Positions 8,332 through 17,976 of a stretch of DNA of 64,000 nucleotides are shown here, piece by piece. The DNA comes from JALORV01 sp963766365. Its GTDB lineage: Bacteria > Pseudomonadota > Gammaproteobacteria > Burkholderiales > Burkholderiaceae_F. The translations under genes and the position numbers were made by a program. Where the stretch lies: positions 124,001-188,000 of the forward strand of contig CAVXZK010000010.1 of assembly GCA_963766365.1 (NCBI GenBank), in the 5' to 3' direction. The notes below the pieces were generated by a model. That model had not been told where the DNA came from, made no database searches, and was given only the letters and a program-made list of their open reading frames with translations. Positions within the stretch are counted from its first letter, which is position 1. Each line of letters begins with the position of its first letter.

Positions 8332-9852
8332 CTAAAGGCCGAGTTCTTTCCATATTGAATCGACGCGCGACTTCACCGCGGCATCCATCGTGATCGGCCG
8401 CCCCCATTCGCGGGTCGTTTCGCCGGCCCACTTGTTGGTCGCATCGATGCCCATCTTGCTGCCGAGCCCCGACACCGGAGAGGCGAAATCGAGGTAATCG
8501 ATCGGCGTGTTGTCGACCAGCACGGTATCGCGGGTCGGATCAACGCGAGTAGTGATTGCCCAGATGACTTCCTTCCAGTCGCGCGCGTTGATGTCCTCAT
8601 CCACGACGACGATGAACTTCGTGTACATGAACTGGCGCAGGAAGCTCCAGACACCGAACATGACGCGTTTGGCGTGGCCTGCGTACTGCTTGCGCATCGA
8701 TACGACGGCGATCCGGTAGCTGCAGCCTTCGGGAGGCAGGTAGAAGTCGACGATCTCCGGAAAAGTACGCTGCAGGATCGGCACGAACACTTCGTTCAGG
8801 GCAACGCCGAGCACTGCCGGCTCGTCCGGCGGCTTGCCTGTGTAGGTCGAGTGATAGATCGGGTCGCCGCGCATCGTGATGCGATCGACCGTGAAGACCG
8901 GGAACCAGTCCCGCTCGTTGTAATAGCCTGTGTGGTCGCCGAAGGGGCCCTCCAGCGCCAGTTCGTAGGCCGATGCCGGTCGTGGCGGAGCGTTGGCAGG
9001 CGGCGTGGCCGGCGTGGGGTCGGGTCGCAAATGGCCCTCCAGCACGATCTCGGCCGTCGCCGGCACTTGCAAGTCACTGCCGATGCACTTGACCGTCTCG
9101 GTGCGGCCCCCGCGCAGGAGCCCGGCGAACTGGTACTCCGACAGACTGTCCGGCACCGGCGTGACGGCGCCGAGGATGGTCGCCGGGTCGGCGCCCAGCG
9201 CCACGGCGAGCGGAAATGGCTCGCCCGGGTGCTTTAGCGCGTGGTCCCGGAAATCAAGCGCGCCACCGCGGTGCGCGAGCCACCGCATGATCAGCTTGTT
9301 AGGCCCGATCAGCTGTTGCCGGTAGATGCCGAGGTTCTGCCGCGGTTTGTTAGGCCCGCGGGTGACCACCAGCCCCCAGGTAATGAGTGGACCCGCATCC
9401 CCGGGCCAGCAGGTCTGGATCGGGAGGCGAGCAAGGTCGACGTCAGATCCCTCGATCACCTGCTCATGACACGGCGCGTTCCGCACCTCCCGAGGCGCCA
9501 TGTCCCACAGGGCCGACTTCAGCATGGCCACCTTGCCGAGCGCGTCCCGCAGTCCCCGCGGCGCCTCCGGCTCTTTCAGGCTGGCCAGCAGCTCGCCGAC
9601 CTCCCGCAGTGCGCGCACGTCGGCCGCGCCCATCCCCAGGGCGACGCGGCCTGGCGTTCCAAACAGGTTCGTCAGCACCGGCACGTCGTACCCGGCCGGA
9701 TGCTCGAACAGCAGGGCCGGCCCTCCGACGCGCAGCGTGCGGTCGCTGATTTCCGTCATTTCGAGGCGCGGAGACACCGGGGTGCCGATCCGGCGCAACT
9801 CGCCTGACCCCTCCAGGCCGCGGATGAAGTCGCGCAGATCGCGGTATTTCAT
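8332..9852 (-). CDS. ubiD: 4-hydroxy-3-polyprenylbenzoate decarboxylase UbiD
   Basis: A 506-residue UbiD decarboxylase, close to the usual ~490 residues. Conserved blocks include the N-terminal LRDFIRGLEGSGELRRI, the central GIYRQQLIGPNKLIMRW and RHRG-equivalent (LAHRGGALDF) segment for prenylated-FMN binding, GPFGDHTGYYNERDWFPVF, and VVVDEDINARDW near the C terminus. It removes the carboxyl group of the polyprenylated ring in ubiquinone synthesis, using prenyl-FMN made by UbiX (not in this window). The ATG at 9852 follows a long AT-rich leader on the minus strand. Confidence 0.95.
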   Translation of the reverse strand: MKYRDLRDFIRGLEGSGELRRIGTPVSPRLEMTEISDRTLRVGGPALLFEHPAGYDVPVLTNLFGTPGRVALGMGAADVRALREVGELLASLKEPEAPRGLRDALGKVAMLKSALWDMAPREVRNAPCHEQVIEGSDVDLARLPIQTCWPGDAGPLITWGLVVTRGPNKPRQNLGIYRQQLIGPNKLIMRWLAHRGGALDFRDHALKHPGEPFPLAVALGADPATILGAVTPVPDSLSEYQFAGLLRGGRTETVKCIGSDLQVPATAEIVLEGHLRPDPTPATPPANAPPRPASAYELALEGPFGDHTGYYNERDWFPVFTVDRITMRGDPIYHSTYTGKPPDEPAVLGVALNEVFVPILQRTFPEIVDFYLPPEGCSYRIAVVSMRKQYAGHAKRVMFGVWSFLRQFMYTKFIVVVDEDINARDWKEVIWAITTRVDPTRDTVLVDNTPIDYLDFASPVSGLGSKMGIDATNKWAGETTREWGRPITMDAAVKSRVDSIWKELGL

Positions 9853-10006
9853 CGGAAGTTTGTTGCAAAGCAGAAAAAACGGGAGAGCTCTAAATAAGCG
9901 CTTACTAACATCAGGGTTGCGATCTTAAGTGTATGATATTAAATGGAGTTTTCGTTTTACTAGGTGTCCGGACATGTTCTCGAGCCCGAGCCACACGTCG
10001 GAAACC

Positions 10007-10025
10007 GGTCAGAATCGGATTGACC
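10007..10025. promoter_or_regulatory. Possible operator: GGTCA-N9-TGACC inverted repeat on the -35 box
   Basis: GGTCA at 10007-10011 and TGACC at 10021-10025 form an inverted repeat that overlaps the predicted -35 (TTGACC, 10020-10025). The same half-site recurs as GGTCAG-ccgt-CTGACC at 10051-10066, at the expected transcription start. Two matching dyads around a promoter suggest a repressor, but the second could equally be the first hairpin of the transcript. Confidence 0.4.
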
Positions 10026-10047
10026 GAGAGGGTTCAGACCCTAAAAT
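10020..10047 (+). promoter_or_regulatory. Sigma-70-like promoter for the lytic transglycosylase
   Basis: TTGACC at 10020-10025 and TAAAAT at 10042-10047 are separated by 16 bases; each differs from consensus at one position. Transcription would start near 10054 and run through a ~260-base leader to the ATG at 10314. No other match this good was found in the intergenic region. Confidence 0.5.
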
Positions 10048-10313
10048 CCGGGTCAGCCGTCTGACCGACCGCCGGGTAGCTCACTACTCCGTGTGACGCA
10101 GCCCGAAGTCTAGGGACAGAAGCGGCCCGTTGTTTGTTCTTTCTTCGTCCGGGGGTTCCGGGCGATGTAGTGAAGACGCCGTTGCGATCCTCTGGTCGGA
10201 GCGGTGCCCTGTGGATCCGGGCTGGCTCGTGGGCCCCCGGCTCCGACGTACCAACCTGTGAGTGGCGACCGAAGGTTCTCGGACCCGTGGCCGTTCGACT
10301 TAAGGAGGCACGC

Positions 10314-11207
10314 ATGTCTGTTGCCACGAATTCGAGTGCCCTGGCCCCGTTCGCGTGGGCCGACTTCGCTTGTGATGTCCGTGATGGCGCCCTGGCGCTG
10401 GCTCGGCTGGTGGTTTCTGCGGCTGGCTTTGCAGCACTCGTGCTCGTCGTGGTCGCCCTGACGAACGACGGGCTGCGGCACACGCTGCAGGCGGTGCTGT
10501 TCGTCCCCGCCGCTGTCTCTGCGGAATCGGCGGGCGCCGACTCGGGGGCGACGGTTGTGGACGAAGCGGCGAACAAGACGGTCGAGACTGCCGTTGCCAC
10601 GGATCCACGCCAGAAGCACGTCGTCCAGTACCTCGCCCGTCGCTATCGTGTGGCGGAAGAGGCCACCCGCATGCTCGTTGCCACCGCGTTCCAGGTGGGT
10701 CGCGAACAGAAGCTGGACCCGCTGCTGATCCTTTCGGTGGTGGCGATCGAATCCAGCCTGAATCCGTTTGCCGAGAGCTCGATGGGAGCCCAGGGTCTGA
10801 TGCAAGTGATGACGCGGATCCATGCCGAGCGTTTCGAAGCGCACGGTGGTCAGCTCGCGGCGCTTGATCCGGTCGCGAACATGAAAGTCGGCTCCGCGAT
10901 CCTCGGGGACCTGATTAACCGCGGCGGTTCAGTTGAACGCGGGCTTCAGCTCTACGTCGGTGCCGGCAATCTCCCCGACGACGGCGGATACGGCGCCCGT
11001 GTGCTGAGGGAGCGTGCCCGACTGGCTCTTGCCGCCAGCGGCAAGGTGGACGCCGCAATCTCGGCGGGGCGCACCGCAGTGGCGTCCGAACAGAAACCCA
11101 CGGCGGTCGAAGCGTCGATACCTGCGGCGGCGGCCCAGCCCGTCGTTGCTCCTGCGGCCGACGGTCCGATCCGCTTGGACGAGCACACTCCAGCCCGCGA
11201 GGCCTGA
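10314..11207 (+). CDS. Membrane-anchored lytic transglycosylase (SLT domain)
   Basis: A 297-residue protein with a membrane segment near residues 30-50 and an SLT/goose-lysozyme-like domain at about 105-215. The catalytic glutamate is Glu146 in AIESSLNP, followed by SSMGAQGLMQVM, the standard SLT pattern; NMKVGSAILGDLI and LQLYVGAGN complete the domain. It should cleave peptidoglycan glycan strands in the periplasm with formation of anhydromuramic ends. The C-terminal ~60 residues are alanine-rich and low in complexity. The ATG at 10314 follows a perfect AAGGAGG (10302-10308); an upstream in-frame start at 10134 has no comparable site. Confidence 0.88.
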   Translation: MSVATNSSALAPFAWADFACDVRDGALALARLVVSAAGFAALVLVVVALTNDGLRHTLQAVLFVPAAVSAESAGADSGATVVDEAANKTVETAVATDPRQKHVVQYLARRYRVAEEATRMLVATAFQVGREQKLDPLLILSVVAIESSLNPFAESSMGAQGLMQVMTRIHAERFEAHGGQLAALDPVANMKVGSAILGDLINRGGSVERGLQLYVGAGNLPDDGGYGARVLRERARLALAASGKVDAAISAGRTAVASEQKPTAVEASIPAAAAQPVVAPAADGPIRLDEHTPAREA

Positions 11208-11387
11208 GCGTCGCACCACGCTTTCTTCTGTTGATCTGAATTGCGGGGCGAGCGCCCAGCGCCGCCCTGCCTCCCTTTTGCAGTCGCGAGAGGTCGGACG
11301 TTATCTGCGCTCGGGCTGCCCTCCTGCCGTCGTGCGATGGATCGTAGTGCGCGCCGATCTAACCACGCCAACGCATTTGTCGTAGAC

Positions 11388-11498
11388 AAAAAAAGAGCCT
11401 GTCACCTGGACGCGCCCGAATTCGGTTGAGGAGGGAGGAGGAGAGGCACCGACTTGGGTTACCGCGCCCAGGCTAAGCGACAGGCTCTGGGAAATACG
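11388..11498 (-). ncRNA. Candidate small RNA with anti-Shine-Dalgarno tract
   Basis: Read on the minus strand, this ~110-base transcript closes with AGAGCCTGTC (11479-11488) pairing perfectly with GACAGGCTCT (11394-11403), followed at once by seven T (11388-11394 complement), as in a Rho-independent terminator. A second stem stacks inside: CCTGGGCGCG (11463-11472) with CGCGTCCAGG (11405-11414), with one G-U pair. The enclosed loop holds a pyrimidine run complementary to 11428-11446 (CTCCTCCTCCC core) that would pair with GGAGG ribosome binding sites, and a CCGAATTCGG palindrome. A promoter precedes it. Anti-SD small RNAs, including a family called Betaproteobacteria toxic small RNA, are known; membership could not be tested here. 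Confidence 0.7.
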
Positions 11499-11504
11499 AA
11501 TCGA

Positions 11505-11532
11505 AGTGTACCCAGGCTGGAAGTTCTGTCAA
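11505..11532 (-). promoter_or_regulatory. Near-consensus promoter of the minus-strand small RNA
   Basis: On the minus strand, a perfect -35 TTGACA (complement of 11527-11532) lies 16 bases before TACACT (complement of 11505-11510). Transcription would begin around 11497-11498, just before the closing stem of the RNA. It is the only exact TTGACA box with usable spacing noticed in the intergenic regions of the window. Confidence 0.65.
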
Positions 11533-11692
11533 TAGTTTGTCTAGGTCAGAACAGCGAAACGGCTTTGACTTACCGTCCGCCCGACGGCCCATCTCGTTGG
11601 CAGCATGACCGGGCGACGGTTCCGCTGCTCCGTGCCGCGAGGCTGTCCCCACGCGGATAATCGGCCTCTTTCCTTCGGCTGCGGCCCTCAAA

Positions 11693-14008
<2,316 letters not shown>

Positions 14009-14009
14009 C

Positions 14010-14414
14010 GTGCTGCTGAGAGTTGCGCGTGGCGCGCTGCAGGCTCTGCTGCTCGGCGCCCTGGTGGCGTGCGGGCCGACCGGCGACGCGCGCGAGGCCA
14101 AGGGCCGGGGTGTCGCCGGCGAAGTGGCCCTGGCGGATCTGCCGCATGAGGCGCGCGACACGCTCGCGCTTATCAGGAGGGGCGGTCCCTATCCGTATCG
14201 CAAGGACGGAACGACATTCGGCAATCGCGAGGGCCACCTGCCGCGGCAGCCGCGCGGCTACTACACGGAGTACACCGTGCGAACCCCGTGGGAGCGCGAC
14301 CGGGGCGCGCGCCGCATCGTCGCAGGCCGCGGGACCCACGGCGACCCCGCGAGCAGCGGCGAGTATTACTACACCGACGATCACTACAACTCCTTCCGGC
14401 GGATACGCGAATGA
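14010..14414 (+). CDS. Lipoprotein-type guanyl-specific ribonuclease (RNase Sa/barnase superfamily)
   Basis: A 134-residue protein with an N-terminal hydrophobic segment ending in the lipobox-like LVAC (Cys21), then a ~95-residue domain that follows RNase Sa closely: LPHEARDTLALI, PYPYRKDG, FGNREGHLP, YYTEYTVRTP with the catalytic glutamate, RGARRIV with the phosphate-binding arginine, and TDDHYNSF with the catalytic histidine. All catalytic residues are present, so activity as a secreted G-specific RNase is expected. It lacks the terminal cysteines of Streptomyces enzymes. The GTG start lies 1 base after the maeB stop. Its stop overlaps the barstar start (ATGA), so toxin and inhibitor are coupled. 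Confidence 0.88.
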   Translation: MLLRVARGALQALLLGALVACGPTGDAREAKGRGVAGEVALADLPHEARDTLALIRRGGPYPYRKDGTTFGNREGHLPRQPRGYYTEYTVRTPWERDRGARRIVAGRGTHGDPASSGEYYYTDDHYNSFRRIRE

Positions 14415-14812
14415 GCCGACCCAGCGCACCGTACGACAAGCTTCCGCTGCAGACGGTGCGACAGCGCCGTGGCATGGCTCGGGAGGGCCTGCATGCGTGG
14501 GCCTGCGAGTCGGGTCAGAAGTTAGTGGAAATTGACCTGCAGAAATGCACCGACAAGGTCTCAGTGCTGCGCGAGATCGCCCAGGCGTTCGGCTTTCCAT
14601 CCTGGTTCGGCCTGAATCTGGATGCGCTGTACGACGCGCTCACCGACCTGCCAGAGCAGCATCCGGCGACCGGCTATGTCGTCATACTGGAAAACCTGCC
14701 GCGCGCCGCGACGTTCGGTGCCGAGCAGCGCGATGCTCTGCTCGAAGTTTTTCGCGACGCGGCGGAAAGTTACGCGGAACAGGGAGTCCCTTTCCGCGTC
14801 CTGTACAGCTAG
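14411..14812 (+). CDS. Barstar-family ribonuclease inhibitor
   Basis: A 133-residue protein whose C-terminal ~90 residues are a barstar domain: IDLQKCTDKVSVLREIAQAF, then FGFPSWFGLNLDALYDALTDL, the barstar helix that fills the RNase active site with acidic residues, and a final VPFRVLYS strand. It should bind and block the RNase encoded directly upstream, protecting the cytoplasm before export. The N-terminal ~40 residues are an extra, weakly conserved extension. The start at 14411 overlaps the RNase stop by four bases, the usual sign of an inhibitor made together with its enzyme. Confidence 0.9.
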   Translation: MSRPSAPYDKLPLQTVRQRRGMAREGLHAWACESGQKLVEIDLQKCTDKVSVLREIAQAFGFPSWFGLNLDALYDALTDLPEQHPATGYVVILENLPRAATFGAEQRDALLEVFRDAAESYAEQGVPFRVLYS

Positions 14813-14816
14813 CCGA

Positions 14817-15233
14817 CTAGCTGCGCGGCATCATCTTCGAGAGTTCGGCGAGCGCGCCGTCGAGCCCGCCAGCGGGCACCTGGCCGGCCGGGGTCATGCG
14901 ATCGATCAGCTGCGGCAACAGCTCCGAAAGCCCGCCCGACAGCTGACCTACATCCATGCCGCTGCTCGCGGCCATCTGCTGCAGCTGTCCCTGTCCGAAC
15001 ACCTGCATCAACTGATCCGGTGAAATCGGCAGGTTCTGTCCCGTTGAGATCCATGAGTCGATCTGCTGGCCGTACCCCGCCTGCTGGAATTGGCTGATCA
15101 GCGAACCCAGGCCTCCGGCCTGACCCTGCCCGGCTAACATCTGCAGCGCCAATTGCAAAAGCGGATTGGCCGTCTGGCCGCCACCCGCAGCGGGTCCTGC
15201 CAAGCCAGAAAGCAGTGAGTCGAGCAATCCCAT
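14817..15233 (-). CDS. YidB family (DUF937) protein
   Basis: A 138-residue protein rich in glycine, glutamine and leucine. It begins MGLLDSLLSGLAG and holds the family's repeated pattern around NPLLQLALQML, GGLGSLISQFQQAGYG, SWISTGQNLPISPDQLMQVF and LSELLPQLIDRMTPAGQVP. YidB/DUF937 proteins are small, cytoplasmic, and of unknown function. The ATG at 15233 was chosen over an upstream frame because it follows GGAGG with good spacing. It is 61 bases downstream of rsmE and ends 4 bases from the convergent barstar gene. Confidence 0.85.
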   Translation of the reverse strand: MGLLDSLLSGLAGPAAGGGQTANPLLQLALQMLAGQGQAGGLGSLISQFQQAGYGQQIDSWISTGQNLPISPDQLMQVFGQGQLQQMAASSGMDVGQLSGGLSELLPQLIDRMTPAGQVPAGGLDGALAELSKMMPRS

Positions 15234-15294
15234 GGCGCCTCCGTTGTGTTGGTGTTGGTTGTGTGTGACGTCAGACCAGTGCTTCGCGCAGTCG

Positions 15295-16032
15295 CTATCG
15301 CAGGTCACCGCCCAAGACCTGCAATGCCACCAGTCCCGCTAGTCCAGCGGTTTCGGTGCGGAGAATACGCGGGCCGAGATGCACTGGGCGATACCCTACG
15401 CGAATCGCGAGGGATCGTTCGGCATCGTCAAGTCCGCCCTCCGGGCCGACGACGAGCACAAACGGGCCTGGGCCGGACAACACCGCGGTGGGGGGCTCGG
15501 CATTTCTCGGATCAAGCAGGATGCCTGCCGCCGCGCCCGCGAGTGCCGATGCGAGGCCGAGATGCAGGGTCTCCGGTGCCTGAAGCGAGGGCAGGCGGTT
15601 GCGTCCGCACTGACAGCACGCGGCGATGACGACGTCATGCAAGCGCCGCAATCTGCGCTGACGGCGCTCGGCGTCGAGCTGCACCACGCTGCGCGCTGTC
15701 GGTACCAGCACGATGGAAGCAACACCGAGTTCGACCGCCTTTTCCACGATCAGCTCGAGCTTGTCGGTCGCGACCCATGCCTGGATCAGTGTGACCTGCA
15801 GCGGCGACTCGCGCTCGATCGGGTGGAATCGTTCGAGCCATACGGACGCTTGTGTCACCCCTGCAATCTGCAGTCGACCTTCGAACTCGCCACCGCGGCC
15901 ATTGAAGAGGGTGATAGCCGCGCGATCGCGCAGTCGCAGTACGCGCAGCGCGTGATGCGCGACCGTGGCCGGCAATGAAACGGACTCACCCGCAGCGAGG
16001 TCGTTGTCGAGGTGGAAGCGCGGCAGTGTCAT
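15295..16032 (-). CDS. rsmE: 16S rRNA (uracil-1498-N3)-methyltransferase
   Basis: A 245-residue RsmE: an N-terminal PUA-like domain (HHALRVLRLRDRAAITLFNG) followed by a SPOUT methyltransferase domain with the knot sequences VLVVGPEGGLDDAE and LGPRILRTETAGLAGL, which bind S-adenosylmethionine. It methylates N3 of U1498 in 16S rRNA within the assembled small subunit. Length matches the family. It lies between the SpeD-SpeE fusion gene, from which it is separated by a strong terminator, and the YidB gene. Confidence 0.95.
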   Translation of the reverse strand: MTLPRFHLDNDLAAGESVSLPATVAHHALRVLRLRDRAAITLFNGRGGEFEGRLQIAGVTQASVWLERFHPIERESPLQVTLIQAWVATDKLELIVEKAVELGVASIVLVPTARSVVQLDAERRQRRLRRLHDVVIAACCQCGRNRLPSLQAPETLHLGLASALAGAAAGILLDPRNAEPPTAVLSGPGPFVLVVGPEGGLDDAERSLAIRVGYRPVHLGPRILRTETAGLAGLVALQVLGGDLR

Positions 16033-16065
16033 GGTCCGGGGGAGCGACGGACATCGTTAGCGAAG

Positions 16066-16093
16066 AAAAAAGAGGCCGGCTTACGCCGGCCTC
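16066..16093 (-). terminator. Rho-independent terminator of the speD-speE fusion gene
   Basis: On the minus strand GAGGCCGGC (complement of 16085-16093), loop gtaa, GCCGGCCTC (complement of 16072-16080), followed by six T (complement of 16066-16071). The stem is 9 perfect GC-rich pairs, located 47 bases after the fusion gene stop and before rsmE. Confidence 0.9.
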
Positions 16094-16139
16094 CGGGGCT
16101 TCCTCCGAGTCACCCGCAGAGCGGGCTCGCCCCCTGAAA

Positions 16140-17453
16140 TCATGCAACGCGCAGATGCGGCACTCGCGGCGTTCCGGCCGTCGGTGCCGCCACGAGATCC
16201 TGGACGAAGCGGGGCAGCGTGAACAGCGCCGGATGCATCGACGGGTGGTAGTAACGCAGGTCGTCGAGCTTCCTTTCTGTCATGCGCTGGGCAATGGTGT
16301 CCACCGCAACAGTCCGCGGATCTACGGTGTCGCTTGCGACCGCGAGGCACCACTGCGATCCGTACAGCGGGATGAAGAGCGACAACGGTGCGACGTGCTT
16401 GAACACCTTGCGCAGGTTCGCCGCATTCTTCCGCACGGTCTCGGCCTGATAGACCGGGGAACCCAGGTGCAGTGTCAGCATGCCGCCAGGCTTCAGGCGG
16501 CCCTGGCACATCCGGAAGAACTCCTCCGAGTAGAGGTGGAACGCCGGCGTGTCCGGGTCTGTCAGGTCGAGGACTATCATGTCGAAGCGCTCGGTCGTCG
16601 ACTTCACGAACTCGTAGCCGTCACCGATGCGGATCTCCAGGCGCGGATCGTCTAGTACGCCCTTGTTGATCGTGCCCAGGTACTTGCGCGAAATGTCGAT
16701 GACGACGGGGTCGAGCTCCGCCATCACGATGCGCTTCACGCTCGGGTGCTTGAAGAGTTCCTCCGACGAGCCACCGTCGCCGCCGCCGATCACCAGAATC
16801 GACTCCGGGTTCGGGTGCGCGAGCGCCGCCGGGTGGGTCATGCACTCGTGATAGAAAAACTCGTCGCCCTCTGAGGTCATCAATCGCCCGTCGAGACGGA
16901 ACAGCCGGCCGAACTGATGCGTGTCGAACACTTCGACGCGCTGGAATGCAGACTCGATCTCGGCCAGCTTTTCCTTGACGGTGAAACCGTAGCCGGAGTG
17001 GGCATTGAGCCAGTCGAAGCTCAACTGCGACTGGGCGTTGTCCGCGGCCGCTGCTTCAGGTGCGTCAGCGGTCACGCTGGCAACGTCGCCGCGGGTGATG
17101 CGGTTGACGACCTGCCGCTGCGGCCGGAACGCGACGGTCAGCGTGTCGAACAGCTGTTCGGCCTTGTCAGTGTTGTCCTCGGTGAAGTTGCAGACGTAGA
17201 CATCGAGCGTCACGCCCCGGTTCTCCGGCCAAGTGTGGATCGCGAGGTGCGATTCGGCGAGCAGGATCGTGCCCGTGATGCCGCCCGGCTGTCCGTTCCA
17301 GTCTGGAAAGACGTGCCACTTCTCGTCGACGATTGTGAGTTTGGCGTCGAGCGTGGCCGTGCGGCACAGCGTCGACAATGCTTCGAGATCCGTGAGAGTG
17401 GCTGAACTGCAGCCGCAACCGAACAGATCGCCAGTCAGGTGAAGGCCTTGCAT
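16140..17453 (-). CDS. Fused pyruvoyl decarboxylase (SpeD-like) and spermidine synthase (SpeE-like)
   Basis: A 437-residue fusion. Residues 1-115 are an S-adenosylmethionine decarboxylase-like domain with the self-cleavage pair Glu67-Ser68 in AESHLAIHTWPE, His73 and Cys88, so it should form a pyruvoyl group. After an alanine-rich linker, residues 145-420 are an aminopropyltransferase: LDGRLMTSEGDEFFYHE, the SAM-binding loop VIGGGDGGSSEE, the acidic ELDP and the catalytic-site DLTDPDTPA. SpeD-SpeE fusions are known; some SpeD homologues decarboxylate ornithine or arginine instead of SAM, so the first substrate is open. The ATG follows a GGGGGA site and a ~260-base leader. Confidence 0.9.
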   Translation of the reverse strand: MQGLHLTGDLFGCGCSSATLTDLEALSTLCRTATLDAKLTIVDEKWHVFPDWNGQPGGITGTILLAESHLAIHTWPENRGVTLDVYVCNFTEDNTDKAEQLFDTLTVAFRPQRQVVNRITRGDVASVTADAPEAAAADNAQSQLSFDWLNAHSGYGFTVKEKLAEIESAFQRVEVFDTHQFGRLFRLDGRLMTSEGDEFFYHECMTHPAALAHPNPESILVIGGGDGGSSEELFKHPSVKRIVMAELDPVVIDISRKYLGTINKGVLDDPRLEIRIGDGYEFVKSTTERFDMIVLDLTDPDTPAFHLYSEEFFRMCQGRLKPGGMLTLHLGSPVYQAETVRKNAANLRKVFKHVAPLSLFIPLYGSQWCLAVASDTVDPRTVAVDTIAQRMTERKLDDLRYYHPSMHPALFTLPRFVQDLVAAPTAGTPRVPHLRVA

Positions 17454-17976
17454 CTTCGTCCCCCAGCAGGTCCGCCCTAATCGACCTGAATCGCGACTCG
17501 CGTCGCAACCCTACGATCCGGGACCCGCACGCTGTGGCGCGGCACGCGGGTCCTTGCAGCTTGCGCTGCACCTGCTGGCTATGGCGGGATTGCTGCCTAA
17601 CGGCACGTTGCCTGCGGTCGATTACCTTGTCGCGATGGTGCTCTGCGGCTGAGGGTCTCGAACTTGGCGCCCGTTGCGTCCTTTTGTGTTCCGGATCGAA
17701 TTTGGAAAAGCCGCGCATAGTATAGGAAATCTGCGCGCGCTCAAGTAGTTGCTTTTCCTTAGCGTGTAGTTTGGAGTGAGCGCTCCAGAGGGATCTGTCC
17801 GCGGTCAAGTCCAGGCGGTCAGCCAACGCATCCTCGGCGGTCGGCTCAGGGCGCACTCGCCCGCTTTGCTAAAATTTACTGCACTGCGGCGATGCGGGCC
17901 GCCAAGCACCTCGTCGGCGCATGCCGTTGGCATTGCCGATACAGCCGAATTTGCCACCTGCTCGAGACGCGTGACC
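17454..17976. other. Divergent intergenic region between speD-speE fusion and tkt
   Basis: 523 bases with no convincing gene. Toward the fusion gene it contains two hairpins, GGACCCGC (17521-17528) with GCGGGTCC (17546-17553) and GCAGC-ttgc-GCTGC (17556-17569), which would lie in a long minus-strand leader. A possible minus promoter has TATACT (near 17710-17720) with a weak -35. Toward tkt there is an extended -10 at 17867-17875. No known polyamine or SAM riboswitch was recognised. Confidence 0.4.
17867..17875 (+). promoter_or_regulatory. Extended -10 candidate before tkt
   Basis: TGC-TAAAAT: the TG of an extended -10 (17867-17868), one base, then TAAAAT (17870-17875). No good -35 is present, which is acceptable for an extended -10. 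It would give a ~95-base leader to the tkt start at 17977. Confidence 0.35.

Larger units (their letters stand above)
9853..10313. other. Intergenic region between ubiD and the transglycosylase: palindromes, promoter, long leader
   Basis: 461 bases between divergent genes. It opens with an AT-rich stretch, unusual here, with the palindrome TAAGCGCTTA at 9895-9904 and TGTCCGGACA at 9965-9974. A good sigma-70-like promoter lies at 10020-10047, bracketed by two GGTCA/TGACC inverted repeats. The following ~260 bases before the transglycosylase start contain no convincing gene and may be a structured 5' leader or hold a small RNA. Confidence 0.5.
11208..11692. other. Intergenic region between transglycosylase and maeB, containing a minus-strand sRNA candidate
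   Basis: 485 bases without a convincing protein gene. The central part (11388-11532) carries the small RNA candidate and its promoter, described separately. The first ~170 bases (11208-11380) show no clear motif. The last ~160 bases before maeB contain only a weak purine-rich region; the maeB promoter was not identified. Confidence 0.6.

Noticed and set aside
11388..11498. Minus-strand RNA as 6S RNA or signal recognition particle RNA
   Set aside because: Too short for 6S and lacking its open-promoter-like bulge layout; the conserved SRP loop GGAAGGAAGCAG is absent.
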